Position numbers and translations under genes: made by a program
Assembly: GCA_039654915.1 (NCBI GenBank)
Contig: CM077599.1
Location: forward strand, 80,816,001 to 80,880,000
From: Aquilaria yunnanensis
Lineage: Eukaryota > Streptophyta > Magnoliopsida > Malvales > Thymelaeaceae
Direction of reading: 5' to 3'
Length of the DNA: 64,000 nt
Notes under the pieces: model-generated
Database searches by the model: none
The model's input: only the letters and a program-made list of their open reading frames with translations
Told to the model about the DNA's origin: nothing
Shown here: positions 46,869 through 59,902 of the stretch, one piece after another
Layout of the letters: the number at the start of each line of letters is the position of its first letter
Numbering within the stretch: the first letter of the stretch is position 1

Positions 46869-47510
46869 AAAAAAAAAGATGTACGAATTCAACTCGATTT
46901 CACCAGCGACGTTAACCAATAAGCCCAACAATGTTGACTTATCATCCATGTGTTTCACGCCCTTCAATTTAATCGGACATATCTGTTTACATAGTACTAT
47001 GAGGTGTATAGAAAAGAAACTTAAAGATGAGCCTTTCCATACAAAGCTCTGGATCAAATGTGAAATTATCTTAAGGTGTCTCAGCCTCATCTACTCAAAC
47101 CTACCTGCATCGGTAACTAGTTGTGCTGTTGTAAATCTAGAAAACGGTTCTGTCAGAAGTAGTACCATATCTTTTCCTGCAGATATCCGTCGATCTATGA
47201 ACAATCAGGTATGGAAACGAAAAACTTGAGACGCAAAATGATAAACTTCTGCAGGACTAGGAGCATTACGCAACTGATAAGTAGCAGGCTTAACCACATA
47301 CATTAATCAAAACAGGTTGATACAACAACAGCGTGCAACATAGTTGAATCCACCCAAATACGGGATTACTACAACAAAAGTTGCAAATGGAGGCAATACA
47401 CACAATAACCGTATCCCTCCTTTCACAATATGTACGAGAAGCACCAACCTTTATTCACTAAATATTCAAGGTTGATTTTTCACTCCCCATGTCAAAGTAC
47501 TTGAATGCCT
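46869..47510. other. Downstream flank of the FLOE-like gene
   Basis: The portion near 47510 should be the 3' UTR of the minus-strand FLOE-like gene. A 116-codon plus frame at 46879-47229 has ordinary composition but no recognised motif and no supporting exon; I do not call it. Confidence 0.4.
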
Positions 47511-50500
47511 TCACCAAGCTCCTCTCTGAGGCTGCAGGTTCAACCTGTCAAGCACTGCATTGAACTCCACCGGCTGCCCACTCTCTTCCATCCTCTGTAT
47601 CACACTGGCGACATGATCACCCCTGAAGCCCATGCTCGCTAGTTTTTCTATCACTTCACCATATGGATGGTTGCGCATGTGCTGTGGATGGCTGGGATTC
47701 CGGACCATCATGTTGATCCCTGAATTGGGCTGAGGGTTCTGAAAAGACACATTCACTGGCGGGTATACACCCTGTGAGAATTGAGGAGGTTGGGTTGGTT
47801 GATGTGCTCTAGGGCCTTCAGTTTCATACAACGCGTACGCACTGTTGGGGGTAACAGAGGAATGTGACCCTGGAGCTGTGTACCCATCACCTGACTGTAC
47901 TCCAAAATTGCCTTTGATGTGCTGATGAGGTTGTTGGGGAACTGCTCTCACAGGACCAGCAAATCCATAAGGAACAATCTCAGAATGACTGGATGGTTGA
48001 GGCGCTGCTGAGCATGAAACTTGCATTGCCACGGTATTGGGCGGTGCCTCTGGAAGAGAAGGGTTTGCTGATTGCGCAGAAGTGTAAGGAGGATAAACAG
48101 TTGTTGGAGGCCTCATTTGCTGGTGCATCTGCTGCTGTGTTGCAGACTGCTGCCATTGTGGCTGATACTGAGAGAACTGTAGCCCCGGCGACACCTGATT
48201 TACCTGAGATTGTGCTGGCTGTGGTGCCAGCCTAGGCAACTCTTGCATTTGGGATGTTCTATACTGAGCGTCAGAAGGCATATATGGAGGCAGAGGTTGT
48301 TGGGCTGTTGCACCAGCTGAAAATGGAGGTAGGGGAGAGGGATGAGGAGGGGCAAGGGCACCTGGAGGAGCAGCAACACTGGCTTGGACATTCTGCAATT
48401 GGCTTGGTTGTAAATAATAAGATTGTTGCGGAGTTGTGTTCTGAGCTGAGGCCTGAGAAGTTTGTAGTACAAGCTGTTGATGTGGAGCCATATGATGTGG
48501 CAAGGGAAGTGCTAATTGTCGGTTCTGCACCTCAGAAGTGTTATCAGTTTTCTTAAGATCAGAGGCAGGTGATGATGCCCTCTCCTCATAGGAGTGAGAG
48601 TGACTTGAAGCTGCTGAGTCCTTGTGAGCAAGCTGTAACTTAGCCAACTCCTTCTGAGTCTCAATAAGTTCCTGCTTATCCTTTACGATCTGCACAGCCC
48701 TATGCACCTACAGCAGGCAACAAAGAAGTCAATTCTATTGCAGCAAATGAGTCAAATCACATTACGACAACAGACAAAACCAAAACAGCAAGTTTCTTCA
48801 CCGCAGCATATAAATTGGCTCGATCTCCTTAATCCTGATGTAGATAGGCTACACAATAACCCTAGAACCATTGCCATTGACATGCTAAGATTTCATGACA
48901 TACTTATCTTGTGTCAGATTAGACAAATAACTCTAGAATGATATTGTTCTTTAGATTAGGATCAAGTTTTTCAAAACATGTAACTATTCCCAGAACTTCC
49001 AAGCTGGCACGTAACTGTACCCAGAACTTCCAAGCTGAGCATACAGATGCAGTTAGCACTGCACATTAACTGAACATCAGGCAAAGAGTGCATCTTGAAA
49101 GAAAAACAGGAGGCCCATTTGTGAATTGGTATGCGCATATCCACTTTGACATTGATCAAAACTGAGGAATGCAAAACCTAACGACATTAAATTTTGTCCA
49201 AATGTTATGACTGACTATGATTTAAATTATCCAAGAAAAATTGATGCCCAACTTGAGAGCAACCTTTGGCACAACAGTAAGGTTACACTTTTGAGATCTA
49301 GAATTCTCAGGACCAATGTGGAAACAAAGAGAGATGGGCACCCTTCAGATGATTGGGCCCTCCCCTCCTTGTCACAAGACAGGTAATTTAGGACACAAGG
49401 GACCCCTTCAGATGATTGTGCCTCAGAAGGCCGAGTTTCATATAGATGCATGCCTAGAACCAATAAGGCAAGTTAATAAATGTAACAACACATGGGTAAA
49501 TGAAATGAGCCCTGACGCAATAATATCTCAAGCCTAACACTTGCTAGCTCAAAACATGGGAGATAAGTATAGTTACACCAACCTCTTGAAGATGCTTCTC
49601 TAATGATTTGAGCTTGGAATCAGCTTCCCCGTGATCATGAACTAAATCAGAACGCATTTCCCCAACAGATTTATCAACATTGTAGCAGTACAACTCCAAC
49701 TGGGACAACCGCGAACTTATCCCCTCCAGGAAGCGCATTATGTTGTCAGCATACTTCTTCATTGTTCTTTCAACGGCAGCAGTGACATCCGAGGTGTGTG
49801 AATCTTCTGGCTGAACATATGCAGCACCAGAGTACATAGAAGATCTTGCCATTCTTGTCTTTTGAAAATCCTGCAAACAGAATGAATAAGAGTCATTATT
49901 ATCACAGATATGACCAATAAAGGATCTATTGCAATGCAATGCAATCAATCAAACAACTGAGCCTTAATCCCAACTAGTTATGGCCAGCTACATGAATCTT
50001 GTGTCCCTATTCCGCTCAAGCTTCTTTGGAAGTCCTAACATGGCAAGATTTTTTTGTATTAAGTTTGTCCAAGCAAGTTTAGGTCTTCCCCTGCGTCTTT
50101 TTACCCCGCCTGAATCTATCCAGTATGGCAATGCAACCAAGTCAAAAATGCCCCGACTTCAAAACTCTGCAACTGAAGCACCAACAAAAGAACATATAAT
50201 CCTTCAAGTTTATAAGGCCAAAAATAACCACTAGACGCCCAAACTCATGAGCAACGAATAAACAGAAACCATCTGGTTGCTTCTTCTTCCTCCACTAGCA
50301 GCAGGAAGTACCACCAAAATCAATTCGAACCCCCTCCCTAAAAAATAACCTTTTTGCATTAACTCAACCTAAATCCAGAACAACTCACAGAAACCAGAAT
50401 CTCTGAAACAAATCAACTCGAAATCCCAATGAAGCTTCTAATCAAACAAAATCCCCAATCTCTAGAACCTACCTTAGTGGAGGTGGTAGTTCCTATGATT

Positions 50501-50628
50501 GTGTCGGAATGGGCGCCATTAAAGGCGCTCTGGTTGCCGTAGTCCTCGTAGGAGCAGAGAACGTCGTCGGAGGCGAAATCGAATCCCTTGGAGCCGGATT
50601 GAGCCCTAACCGAAGCTCCAGACGCCAT
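47511..50628 (-). CDS. FLOE1-like: FLOE1-like prion-like protein with DUF1421/UBA-like C-terminus
   Basis: Exons 50628-50473, 49870-49583 and 48707-47511 join in phase 0 at GT-AG borders, giving 546 aa. Residues 1-75 are Ser/Asp-rich and start MASGASVRAQSGSKGFDFAS; about 85-190 form a helical coiled coil (TMKKYADNIMRFLEG, RLSQLELYCYNVDKSVGEMR, KDKQELIETQKELAKLQL). A long Gln/Pro/Ser-rich low-complexity region covers about 195-490. The C-terminal DUF1421 (UBA-like) has EKLASMGFRGDHV and VIQRMEESGQPVEFN. Domain order and length match the Arabidopsis FLOE family, whose member FLOE1 forms hydration-dependent condensates in seeds and controls germination under water stress. Which of FLOE1-3 it corresponds to is not settled. 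Confidence 0.9.
48975..49040. repeat. Short direct duplication in FLOE-like intron 2
   Basis: CCCAGAACTTCCAAGCTG occurs twice, about 30 bases apart, in the 875-bp intron 48708-49582. No functional role is visible. Confidence 0.7.
49930..50115 (-). mobile_element. RTE-type LINE 3' tail in FLOE-like intron 1
   Basis: On the minus strand this reads RRRGRPKLAWTNLIQKNLAM, then a short decayed stretch, then SWD and a tail with repeated TTGATTGATTG and ATTGCATTGC. The GRPK-W----I-K-L segment near the end of the ORF and the simple tail are typical of plant RTE-type LINEs. 5' truncated, inserted in the same orientation as the host gene. Confidence 0.6.
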
Positions 50629-50801
50629 TTTTCAGCGTTGTAGCAGGAATCAAATCGTAGAAATCTACTTCTAACCAGGAAAAGAACAAATTAACGAATC
50701 AAGAAGAAGACGACTTGAGTTGGGCCCTGGATGGCTGGCTGGCTGGCGTTGCTCTTGCTTCAGAGAAAGGAAAGGCGAGGTTGCAGGTTGGGGAGGTTGG
50801 G

Positions 50802-50809
50802 TTATATAA
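50802..50809 (-). promoter_or_regulatory. Probable TATA box of FLOE-like gene
   Basis: TTATATAA lies 174 bases upstream of the start codon on the gene's strand, in an otherwise less AT-rich leader. Spacing fits a plant core promoter. No expression evidence. Confidence 0.5.
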
Positions 50810-50829
50810 GAACAGTAACTGACATGTGA

Positions 50830-52654
50830 GAATAGAAAACCGGGGGGTTTTTATATTATATGGCATATGGGAGAAGAGGATTTTGGAGCACGAAAAAAAG
50901 TAATGGAGGAGTCAGAGAGATAAGGATGAGCATCCACCGACCAGTTCCTCTTTTGCACGTACTTCTCTCTTTATATTTTCTTTCACCATTTCCTGACGCA
51001 ATCTTCCACATCATTACTTTTTATCTAAACCTCATATAGGAAAATTCATATTTATTTAGTTATTTTTCTTAATATATTTTTATTTCATTATTTCTTTTCT
51101 TTTGTCTCTATCAGCACCATATGGGACGGCTAATAGTTTTTATATGGGAAGGCTATTTTTTTTGTTGGTGCAATGACTAATTCCTTAGGAAACTTCTTCC
51201 GGTACTTTTCATTTCTAACCTATATTATATAATTCAATCTCCATATGGGTTGCTTAAGGCTCAAATCTCTTCCTTCTGTACTAACTAATGTTGATGGAGG
51301 GCTAATGTTTTAAATGTATGATAACCGGCGAATCAAGTCTTATCTTTAAATGAATTTTCATATGTAAGACTTTCTAGGATCTCTTACTTGAGATACTTAA
51401 ATTCAGATTAATTATTTTTGTTTTAAGTTGGTGATGGAGACCCACACAATTTAGGAAGTCCCATAGGGTAGTTAACGGTCTACAATAACTCATAATTGTC
51501 ACAGATTGTGAAGCTTGAGTTATCCTTAAATTTATCTTACTCAAATTAACTCGTGTTAATATAATATAGGCTTGAATGCAAAACAATGCTTTAAATTTTG
51601 CCAACTCGGTTAATTAAGAAACTCTACTATCAATTAGCTCAACTCAAGACTTATACTTTTGGAATTAGGGCAATTTAGTCCACAGACTCAGATGGAGAGT
51701 CACTTATGATACATGTGAATGATAAATCCGTCAAGTTTTAACATAAACAGCCTTATTTTGAAATGATGATGACACCGAACTGAAGAATTAATCTCTATTA
51801 TTGTGTTTTTAGGTCACTGAGGATGACTAAATTTTCAATTGCAAATTTTGTATATTCACATGGCCAACTTATGGAGTTTGACCTCTAAGGTTTTGAGCAA
51901 ATTTTGAGGATTCCTATGACAAATTCGTGAGCATTCACTTAGATGTACAACTCCACAATCAACCAACCGTTTGGAGTTTCGTCACACCACATGACTTCAC
52001 ATACTATTCTCTAACCAATTTGCTCCAGTTTCAAAAGTATGATCTTAAGTGTGCTAATTGATAGTTGAGGTCCTTAAGTGACCAAGTTAGTAAAGGTTGA
52101 GTACTATTCTCCACTTAAGCCATATAACATATTTCTATTATATAATTTCTTAACAATTACGTACTATAATATTTTTATCTTAAACTAACTGTTAATTAAA
52201 CAATTTGATTCGATTGATTCATTTTTGGAATGGATAAAAGCACCAAAAGTCCTAGACCTATGCCCAATATTACACCTATATCCCCAAACTGTGGGATGTT
52301 GTAGAATGACCCTAAGCTACCTTTAAAGTCACACCGGGAAGAACATAAATTGTAGAGATCTGGTAATAAACGAAACCGCATGTAGCTAAGGTAAATTATT
52401 CTACACTGCATATGTTACTTTACATATCTTAAAGAGAGAGAAATTTTGTGTACAGAAACTACTATTTTTCTTTCTAGAAAGGATTAAGTGTTGTCTGGAA
52501 TAGTTTGTGTGACGAAATAGCTTTGCTGGACACTTTCTGTTTTTTTTTTGTTCAACGCGGTCTTTTCAAATGGATGTGCTTGGAAAATAATAGTGTATAT
52601 GATTTCTTTTACAAAAATTCATACTAGAAGTAAAATTTCATTAATATTTTCTGC
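50830..52654. other. Upstream flank of FLOE-like gene
   Basis: AT-rich intergenic DNA. No gene, bounded repeat or non-coding RNA was recognised. Frames at 51374-51604 and 52196-52411 (minus) are not supported by any family resemblance. Confidence 0.4.
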
Positions 52655-53174
52655 TAGAGGTGACCATTATTTGTGTAAAACCCAAAAAACAAAAAATATC
52701 AATTATCTTTGATAAAATGGTCAAGTTATTTTTTAAATTTGTTCAATTCATATCAAAATCAAAATTTAAGTTTAGTTATCATATTTGTTGTTGGTTTCTA
52801 TTCTTGAAACCGAATATACCTAATGATAATAGTAAATATTTTACCATTATCTTTGTTGATTTTACATTTTTAAATCTATATATTTTCCTCTAATTTTAGA
52901 TTCTATATTATTGATTATTTTTAAATTTTGATATGAGATGTAAAATTCCTTATATATATTATATTTTTTTAATTATGATATTTTTATGTCTTAAAAAGAG
53001 GAACAAGTTGAACCAAACTGAATAAATTAAAATATAATTTGAAAATTGGGATTAATTTTGTCACAAAATTCGACCAGTTCAGATATATTTGTAAAAACCG
53101 AAAGTTGATCAATTATATTTAAATTAATTTCAAACCAAACGGTCCAAACCAACCGTGTCCGTGTGGTCACTACT
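52655..53174. mobile_element. Small hAT-like element
   Basis: The left end TAGAGGTGACC and the complement of the right end AGTAGTGACC are similar. Flanks TTTTCTGC (52647-52654) and GTTTCTGC (53175-53182) match at 7 of 8 bases. Internal words AACCGAA, AACCAAACTG and GGTCCAAACC fit plant hAT subterminal repeats. No transposase. Confidence 0.5.
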
Positions 53175-53182
53175 GTTTCTGC

Positions 53183-55458
53183 TGCAGACGAGGCACATCT
53201 GTACTTGACGTCGAAGCATGGCATTTTGACTTTGTAGGGTTAAGAGTCTCCTTCTTCAACCTGTAAAAGTCTTGCCCTTGGCCAAAAAACTAAAAGAAAG
53301 ACTTGGCCATAAATGCGCATATGAATCACATGTGCCCAAGCTGACCTCGCGCTATGATGCTTCCCATACACCCTTTTCACAAGAATGTGAAATTGATTTA
53401 CCGAACTTTTTACCAAACACCTAGGAACGTTCGTGTCTGTTTCCTCAGCTTTTAACAACGGTTTCTTTAAAACTTATAAATATTTAAAGTATCAGTAGAT
53501 TTGAATAGAAGACTTAGATACATGAATAGATATTAAACTCATATAGAGGATGCTTCAAGACACTCTTATATATATTAAACATATATATGTGTGTGTGTAT
53601 GCATGTATTAATTACTCCTTTTGTCTCATAATTTTTGAATTATTTGACTTTTTAAAATAATTTGATTGAATTTGCCCATATTGTTTGTTTGAAAAAGTTT
53701 AAATATATATATATATATATATTTAGAAACTATATGTTTTTGTTATTGTTTATATATAAAGGTTTTTTATTAATATACTAAAATGTTGAAGATAAAAAAA
53801 TTATAAATTAATTGCTGAATAGTGAATATTATAAAGAAGTATTATTTTTTTTATGAAAAAATTGAAACTCTCCATTGTCACAAATAGGAAAATCACCATT
53901 TGTGACAAATAATGCATAAACAATTGGAGTCCCCCCCCCCCCCCCCCACACCAATGCATTTAACACATTGAAGCTCCAATCTAGATTGAAAATCAATAAT
54001 GGACAACTAGCTAATGTACCATCATATAACAGAGGATTATAAGAAAATGAAAGGTCAAATTAATACATGTCCAGGCTAATCCCCGTGGTTGGAAATGGTA
54101 TTATTACTTAAATACATACAATTAATCGGATCTTCTGATTGATACACGCACCAAATCTCACCTCGAGACTTGGAGGGATCATACAAGTATTTTTATAGTA
54201 ATAATGTAATGGTAGTTTAATTAATATGATCGATTCTGATTGATCCTGCACTTTTAAGGCTTTTATTTTTTTTTGGAAATCCATTACTTTAACCACCAAA
54301 TTTAGTTAAATCTAACAAATGTGCCCTCAATTTTTGATAAATGCTTTTAAACATTATTTTTTGGTCAATTAAATTCCTCTTTCCTTTGCTTGCCTTTCAA
54401 ACTATAATAATAATAGTAATACTAAAACTTATAATCTTTAATTAGTAGTTATTTATACATTGAAAAATAATAACAATATTCTAGATTTTTAATTCTATTT
54501 ATAAAAAAATGTAAATGTTTAAAAAGAGTTTTTTTTTTTGCACTAGAGAAAGAGTTAATACACCATAAAAAATGTTATTCAATGGATTATCATTATTATT
54601 ACTATTATTATCATCATCATTATTATTAGATAGTATTAATTTTATCTAATATTGATTCCAGACAAAAAAACAATAAAAAAATATTTTGATTAACATGACT
54701 TAATGCTAAATGAATTAGATCTTTATCTTAATGGTTAGGTTTAAGTGTTTTTGGTTGATGTTCTATGCTTTTATTCTCTTATTACATGTTAGTTTTATAT
54801 GCCAAGAATTATTTGACATACACTAAGAGTGTAATTATGGCTTTTCTTGCTAAATTATAAATTTTTTTTTTCACCTTAACACTTCTATCTACCTAGGAAA
54901 AAATAAATAAATTCTTATGACATATATTGAGAAAGCATAAAACTTTACTAAATCAAACTACTAATTTTCACACAAAGAGAGTAAAGAAAAAAAAAACAAA
55001 TAGCCATAATAAGTTAAAAATTTGTAACAAATTAAATATGTATTTAATTAATTTATATATATTTTTGGGTCATGTCTTTAAACATAAAAATTTATCAATT
55101 TTTTGTGCTTTTGAACTTGGACAAAGTATTTTAATTGGAGCTTAAAATTAAAAAAAAAACAAAGTGATGGTAAACTCTTACACTTCATATTAGGAGAATA
55201 AGATTAGTATTTGAAAAAAAAAACTAGAAAAAAGAATTAGCACTTAGAACAGTCACACTAAATCGGTCATAAAATAGAGGATAAGCATAGGTTTTGAAAT
55301 CTTAGGGTGAGCGTATTTTGATTAAAAGTCAAAAGTAGGGTAGCTAAAGTTTTTGAGTAATGTATGATTACTTATAATTACATATCTTTGAAAAAAACTC
55401 AATGTTTTCTTTGAAAAGAAAATTTTTTTTGCATGAGCTTCTTATTGAATGTCCTACT
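53183..55458. other. Intergenic, simple repeats
   Basis: Contains an (AT)n tract at 53704-53721, a C17 tract at 53931-53947 and an (ATT)n-like stretch near 54590-54625. No gene. A segment from about 53605, with CTCCTTTTGTCTCATAATTT, may be a degraded CTCCCTCCGTCCC-type MITE. Confidence 0.4.
53931..53947. repeat. C17 homopolymer
   Basis: Seventeen consecutive C residues in AT-rich spacer; no nearby feature explains it. Confidence 0.9.
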
Positions 55459-55463
55459 TGTGG

Positions 55464-58400
55464 TGTAACGTCCCAAATTTTATGAACCTTAATTTTCAAA
55501 GATATCTTAAATTTCCAGAATTATAGAGCTTTTAATTAAAAATAATTTGAGAAATATGAGGTGAAACATTTTCTTTTAATCTATTTTCCAAATAATAAGA
55601 GTATTAAAGGAAATCAGAGTAATTGCGTGACAATCACAGAAAAACTAAAATATTAATAGTGTATCAATTTAAACAAACCATATGTTTTTTTTGAAAAATA
55701 AAATAACGCAAAATAAAAATCCAATCCCAACTAGTTTTATTTTCGAGGGGCTACAGCGTACCCTCACTCAGTCTGCTTCACATCTTGAACCTCATTATAT
55801 GGTTCAGTATACTCTATCTCCTCATAATATTCACCTAAGACAACATGTTAGAATGAGGCGTGAGCCCAACTTGCTCAGTAAGGGGGAAGTATCAGGCTCA
55901 TTGCGTGGGTCCTAATATTCCCGCAACAAATAACAACGAATAATAAACTTTAAGTTCTAGCAATTTAATTAAAGAACAATTTCGTACATCATCATAACAA
56001 CAATATAAAAATCCTACTAGCATGCTTGAACTACCATGCATATGCATTATTCCTTTTACCGATTAAATTATATTTTATTGATCAATCATTTAATCCAATA
56101 CTTAAATGCCGTCGGACGAACCTAGGGTGGTGAGTGTATACATCATCAACTCTCAGGATAACTCTTAAGCAGTGCCACTAAAGATGCCATCAAGCCAAAG
56201 CCTCTTGGGATACCTACGCCGAAGTAGAGCCTTTCGTGATACCAATCATAAGTATGGTCCATCGCCAGCTATGATGTGGCAGCGCACAAATCATATCTCC
56301 ATACTCCGTGTCAATATCGGGTCATGACTAGGGACGGTTTGCTGCCACCTTAACATGCCCATCGGGTTCGAATCGTCCGTTTTGAATATCTCGTCTAAAT
56401 TTACAGCTTGTTAGGTCATGCAGATATGATTCGTCACCAACCATGCATGCCTCGTGTTTTATCTTACTCCTCAAATCCGTTATTTAATGCAGCCTTTTGT
56501 ATGATAATTATCAATCATATACAACAGCTAATTGATGTATGACCGTAGCTCATTTTATTTTAGCTCTTTTTAGTAGAGTGTCATGATTCTAGTGCATTTT
56601 ATTTCTTTTATCGTGTTATCTTAACTTAGTGTTACATGATGTCATGACAATCAATGATATTTTTTTAAGTATATTTATGATAAATGTTCATCTCATTTCT
56701 CGTGAATTCTTTCTAAGTTGGTTATTTAGTATTTACGTTCCTAATCCTTTATCTATTGGCTTATAATAATTTATTACAGCCCTAACATGCCACTAACGGT
56801 TGCTTTCAATCTCATCATATTGCTAGTGAGCTTGTCGGCCCTAAACATGGTACAAGCAGTGTTTGTCTCGTTGGACCTAAACATGGTACTAACAGGTTTA
56901 TTTAGGCGGTCCTAACATATTTCTAATTTAATTCTTGTTACAAGCAGTCCTACTATGATACTAGCGTCAAACATACATCATACATCACATCATTACAACC
57001 ATGCAACCAACCAATCAAAATTACATCTCAATGGAAGATAACTAAAATAAAATAAAATAAAATTCTAGGAAAACTAATTAATCACCCAACCCATGTTGCC
57101 CACCCATTTAAAGATTTTTTTTAGTCCAATTGTTTATTTAGAATTTATTATTCGGGTTGATGCTTATTTTGGGCCTAAAAGGGCCCACGAAAACTAACCT
57201 GCTCTTCCCCCTTACATAATTCGGAATAATACGGCGAAAGAGGGTGATTTCTTAGGACGGTCCTACAAAATGTTAGTAACGTAGAAAATTAGAAAATATA
57301 CTAAAATTTAGAAATTTTCCTAAATGGTACTTGGAAGGTTTATGTTCTTAACATCTAGGCTGAAATTTTACCTAGTGGGCAAAAAGGGTCTCGGGGTATT
57401 TTCGGTGGCCTCGTGCCTATTTAGGATCGTGCCAGGAGTCTTCTTGATATCAATCATAAAAATTACAGCGGTCACACACTAAGTTATATGCTCATTTAAT
57501 GGCTGTAAAAACTGATCTTGGAAGGAAAATTTTTTTATTTTGGTTGCCGATATGTTTTTGGAATCTCTGGCGCTCCGGGGTCCAAAGAAGCGCCAAACCT
57601 TCAAGTAAAATTTTTCTAACCCTTTGTAACAACATGGACAGAAAAGATAAGATAATTGTTAAAGGTGAAAGATTTGAAATTGGTAGCTAAAAGAATTTTA
57701 AAAAGGCTACGGTGGCTTACCGGGGTTTAGGAGCAAATATGGGCCCGATTGCACTGGAAACGAATGTAAAAACCCAAAACTTGGATTAACAATGATCTAC
57801 CAAGAATTTACAGCAAAAATATAAAGCCTTTAGGTGCTGGAAGAAAAGAAAAAGAAAAATTAAAAGAGTAATACCGAAGAATTTTGGCTCATGCGAATCA
57901 AATCGAGATTATCAATACTCGTAGGATTGGTTTTGGTGTCCGGATGTGGTTTCCCTTCAACTTAATGAACCTAGAGAATAATAGGGAATTAAATAACATT
58001 AAAAATTGCTTGGATGATGGAGAAATAAAGCTTAAAGGGCTAGACTTATGCCGATTCGATAAAGAGCACGATCACGAAGAGTGCAAGGACAGTCCTTTGG
58101 TGTGATGCCTTCTACTCCACTCTAGTGCATGAAGATCAGGGACAATGGAGGATTTATGGTGATGTGTAATTGAAATAAAAGAAAGGGGAGAACAAAATAT
58201 GCCAAAAGTTAGGAAAAAGTTAAAAGTAAATTGGAGAAGAGCGACTATAAGGATATTATTTTTATTGTGGTGGCTTAGTCGGCGGCCTTAGGAGAATTGG
58301 TTGTTATGGAAAAGAAATGGGCAGCAGAGATGTTTGAAAGTTTTAATTGTTGTGGACAATTGGGCTTGATTCTTGGTTGACACGAGTAAAGGAAAAAGGA

Positions 58401-58968
58401 ATAAGGCTGACTGGGCAACATTAATGTAAGGTAAGTATGATAGATATAATTTAGGAAAAAAAATTAAATTGAATTAGAAAGAATTTCTTGGAGGCCATTC
58501 GGTTGTGCATTTATTATATATATATATATATGTTTTTTTTATAGTGATTAGGGTTAGTTGGGAAATTATTCCATGCAATAAAAGTACAAACTCGGTTTAA
58601 ACCGTGCACGCATGTAGGTTAAATTTTTAGAAACCTAAGCAAACGAATTTAGAATTGAGTGAGACAAATTTCTTTTGACTCATTTTTTTTAGAATAATCT
58701 AATGGTGCTATCAGATTTTTGATTCGATGCTCAGTTGGAAATGACAAAAATGACCTTAGCCTCAAGAAAATGACTTTGAGCTTCCGACATGGAATTTGAC
58801 TTAGTGACCACTAAAAGAGTTATCTAAGGGTCAAGATTCTTAGTTTTACATTGATTTTTTTTTCAATTGATAGGTAAAATTACAAAAATACCCATGAGGG
58901 CAAGATGGAAAATTTTAATTTAGGATAATTTGGTAATTTTATTTTCCTTAATTTCTAGGGTTATTATA
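55464..58968. mobile_element. Solo LTR, Del/Tekay-like family, 3,505 bp
   Basis: Starts TGTAACGTCCC and ends GGGTTATTATA (expected CA decayed to TA). Flanks TGTGG (55459-55463) and CGTGG (58969-58973) form a 5-bp target duplication with one mismatch, consistent with a CG-to-TG change. It is homologous along its length to the LTR at 3744-8729, without that copy's 1.5-kb insertion. No internal region or second LTR adjoins it, so it arose by LTR-LTR recombination. Coding strand not shown; by comparison with the other copy it should be minus. Confidence 0.75.
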
Positions 58969-59372
58969 CGTGGACTTAGCTTATGTTTTTTTTTTTCTAT
59001 TTTGAATAGAACAAAAAAATTATTAAAAAAATAAGCTTATGTTTCTTAAAAAAGTCAAACATATGATAATACATTAATGGTAAATATGTTTAATTGTTCA
59101 TTAGTTTTTTGAATCTAAAATATATAACTTAAGATAAAATTTACTAATTTAATTTTTAATAAAATTTTTGATTATATAATACTATTAAGATATTAAATTA
59201 AGATATTTTCTTAACAAATTACATACTATTAACATTTTACACTAAGAAGAAGAATTTTGGTATCTTTGATAAGATATTAAAAGTACCAGAAAGTAATTTT
59301 ATAGGTATTACAAGAAAGCTTCTATAGTTTTTTCATGACCAGTATTACTTGTAGTATATTCTACATTGTATT

Positions 59373-59901
59373 TGTAACGACCAAAGTCCAGAATCGGTCA
59401 ACGAAATACCTGCCCACACCACATGAGCCATCATTTGGAAAAGGATAAGCGCTAGGTGCTGATGTTTTGGAATTGAAGCCTATATATCCACATAAGGTTT
59501 CCCACAATTCACCCATGTGAGATATGGGGGTGTTACAAACTCCACCCTTTATGTACCCAACGTCCTCGTTGGGATCAGTCGGATTACTTGGTTCCCCAGA
59601 CTAAGTAACCTCTCTTATTGGACTACTTAGCCCCTAGTCAAGTAGTCTTTCAAATTCAGGATCAGTCCCAATAGACGATGCATGTGGGCAACCCCTATGC
59701 CACACCATCGCAGTTTCGGGTCGGCTCTGATACCATTTGTAATGACCCAAGTCCAGAATCGGTCAACGAAACACTTACTTACACCACATGGGCCATCCTT
59801 TAGAAAAGAATAAGTGCTAGGTGCTGATGTTCTGGAATTGGAGCCTATATATTTATATAAGGTTTCCCATAATTCACCCATATGAGATATGGGGGTGTTA
59901 C

Positions 59902-59902
<1 letters not shown>
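59373..59902 (-). mobile_element. Complete TRIM retroelement, 530 bp
   Basis: Two 165-bp LTRs (59373-59537 and 59738-59902) start TGTAA and end GTTACA. The flanks are identical GTATT (59368-59372 and 59903-59907). On the minus strand the 5' LTR (right copy) is followed two bases later by TGGTATCAGAGC (59724-59735), a perfect match to the tRNA-iMet primer-binding site, and the 3' LTR is preceded by purine-rich AAAGGGTGGAGTT. The 200-bp interior has no coding. All marks of a terminal-repeat retrotransposon in miniature are present; it needs enzymes from elsewhere. Two older relatives lie at 3315-3743 and 9614-10129. Confidence 0.9.
59724..59735 (-). other. TRIM primer-binding site
   Basis: TGGTATCAGAGC on the minus strand, complementary to the 3' end of plant initiator tRNA-Met, two bases inside the 5' LTR. 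This fixes the element's orientation. Confidence 0.9.

Noticed and set aside
46879..47229. 116-codon plus-strand frame
   Set aside because: No recognisable motif, no splice partners, sits in the expected 3' flank of the FLOE-like gene; could be chance.
47993..48556. Plus-strand and alternative minus frames across FLOE-like exon 3
   Set aside because: Shadows of the Gln/Pro-rich low-complexity exon.
3744..58968. The two similar LTRs as ends of one giant element
   Set aside because: They enclose intact host genes and each has its own context (pol remnant and polypurine tract for one, 5-bp target duplication for the other).
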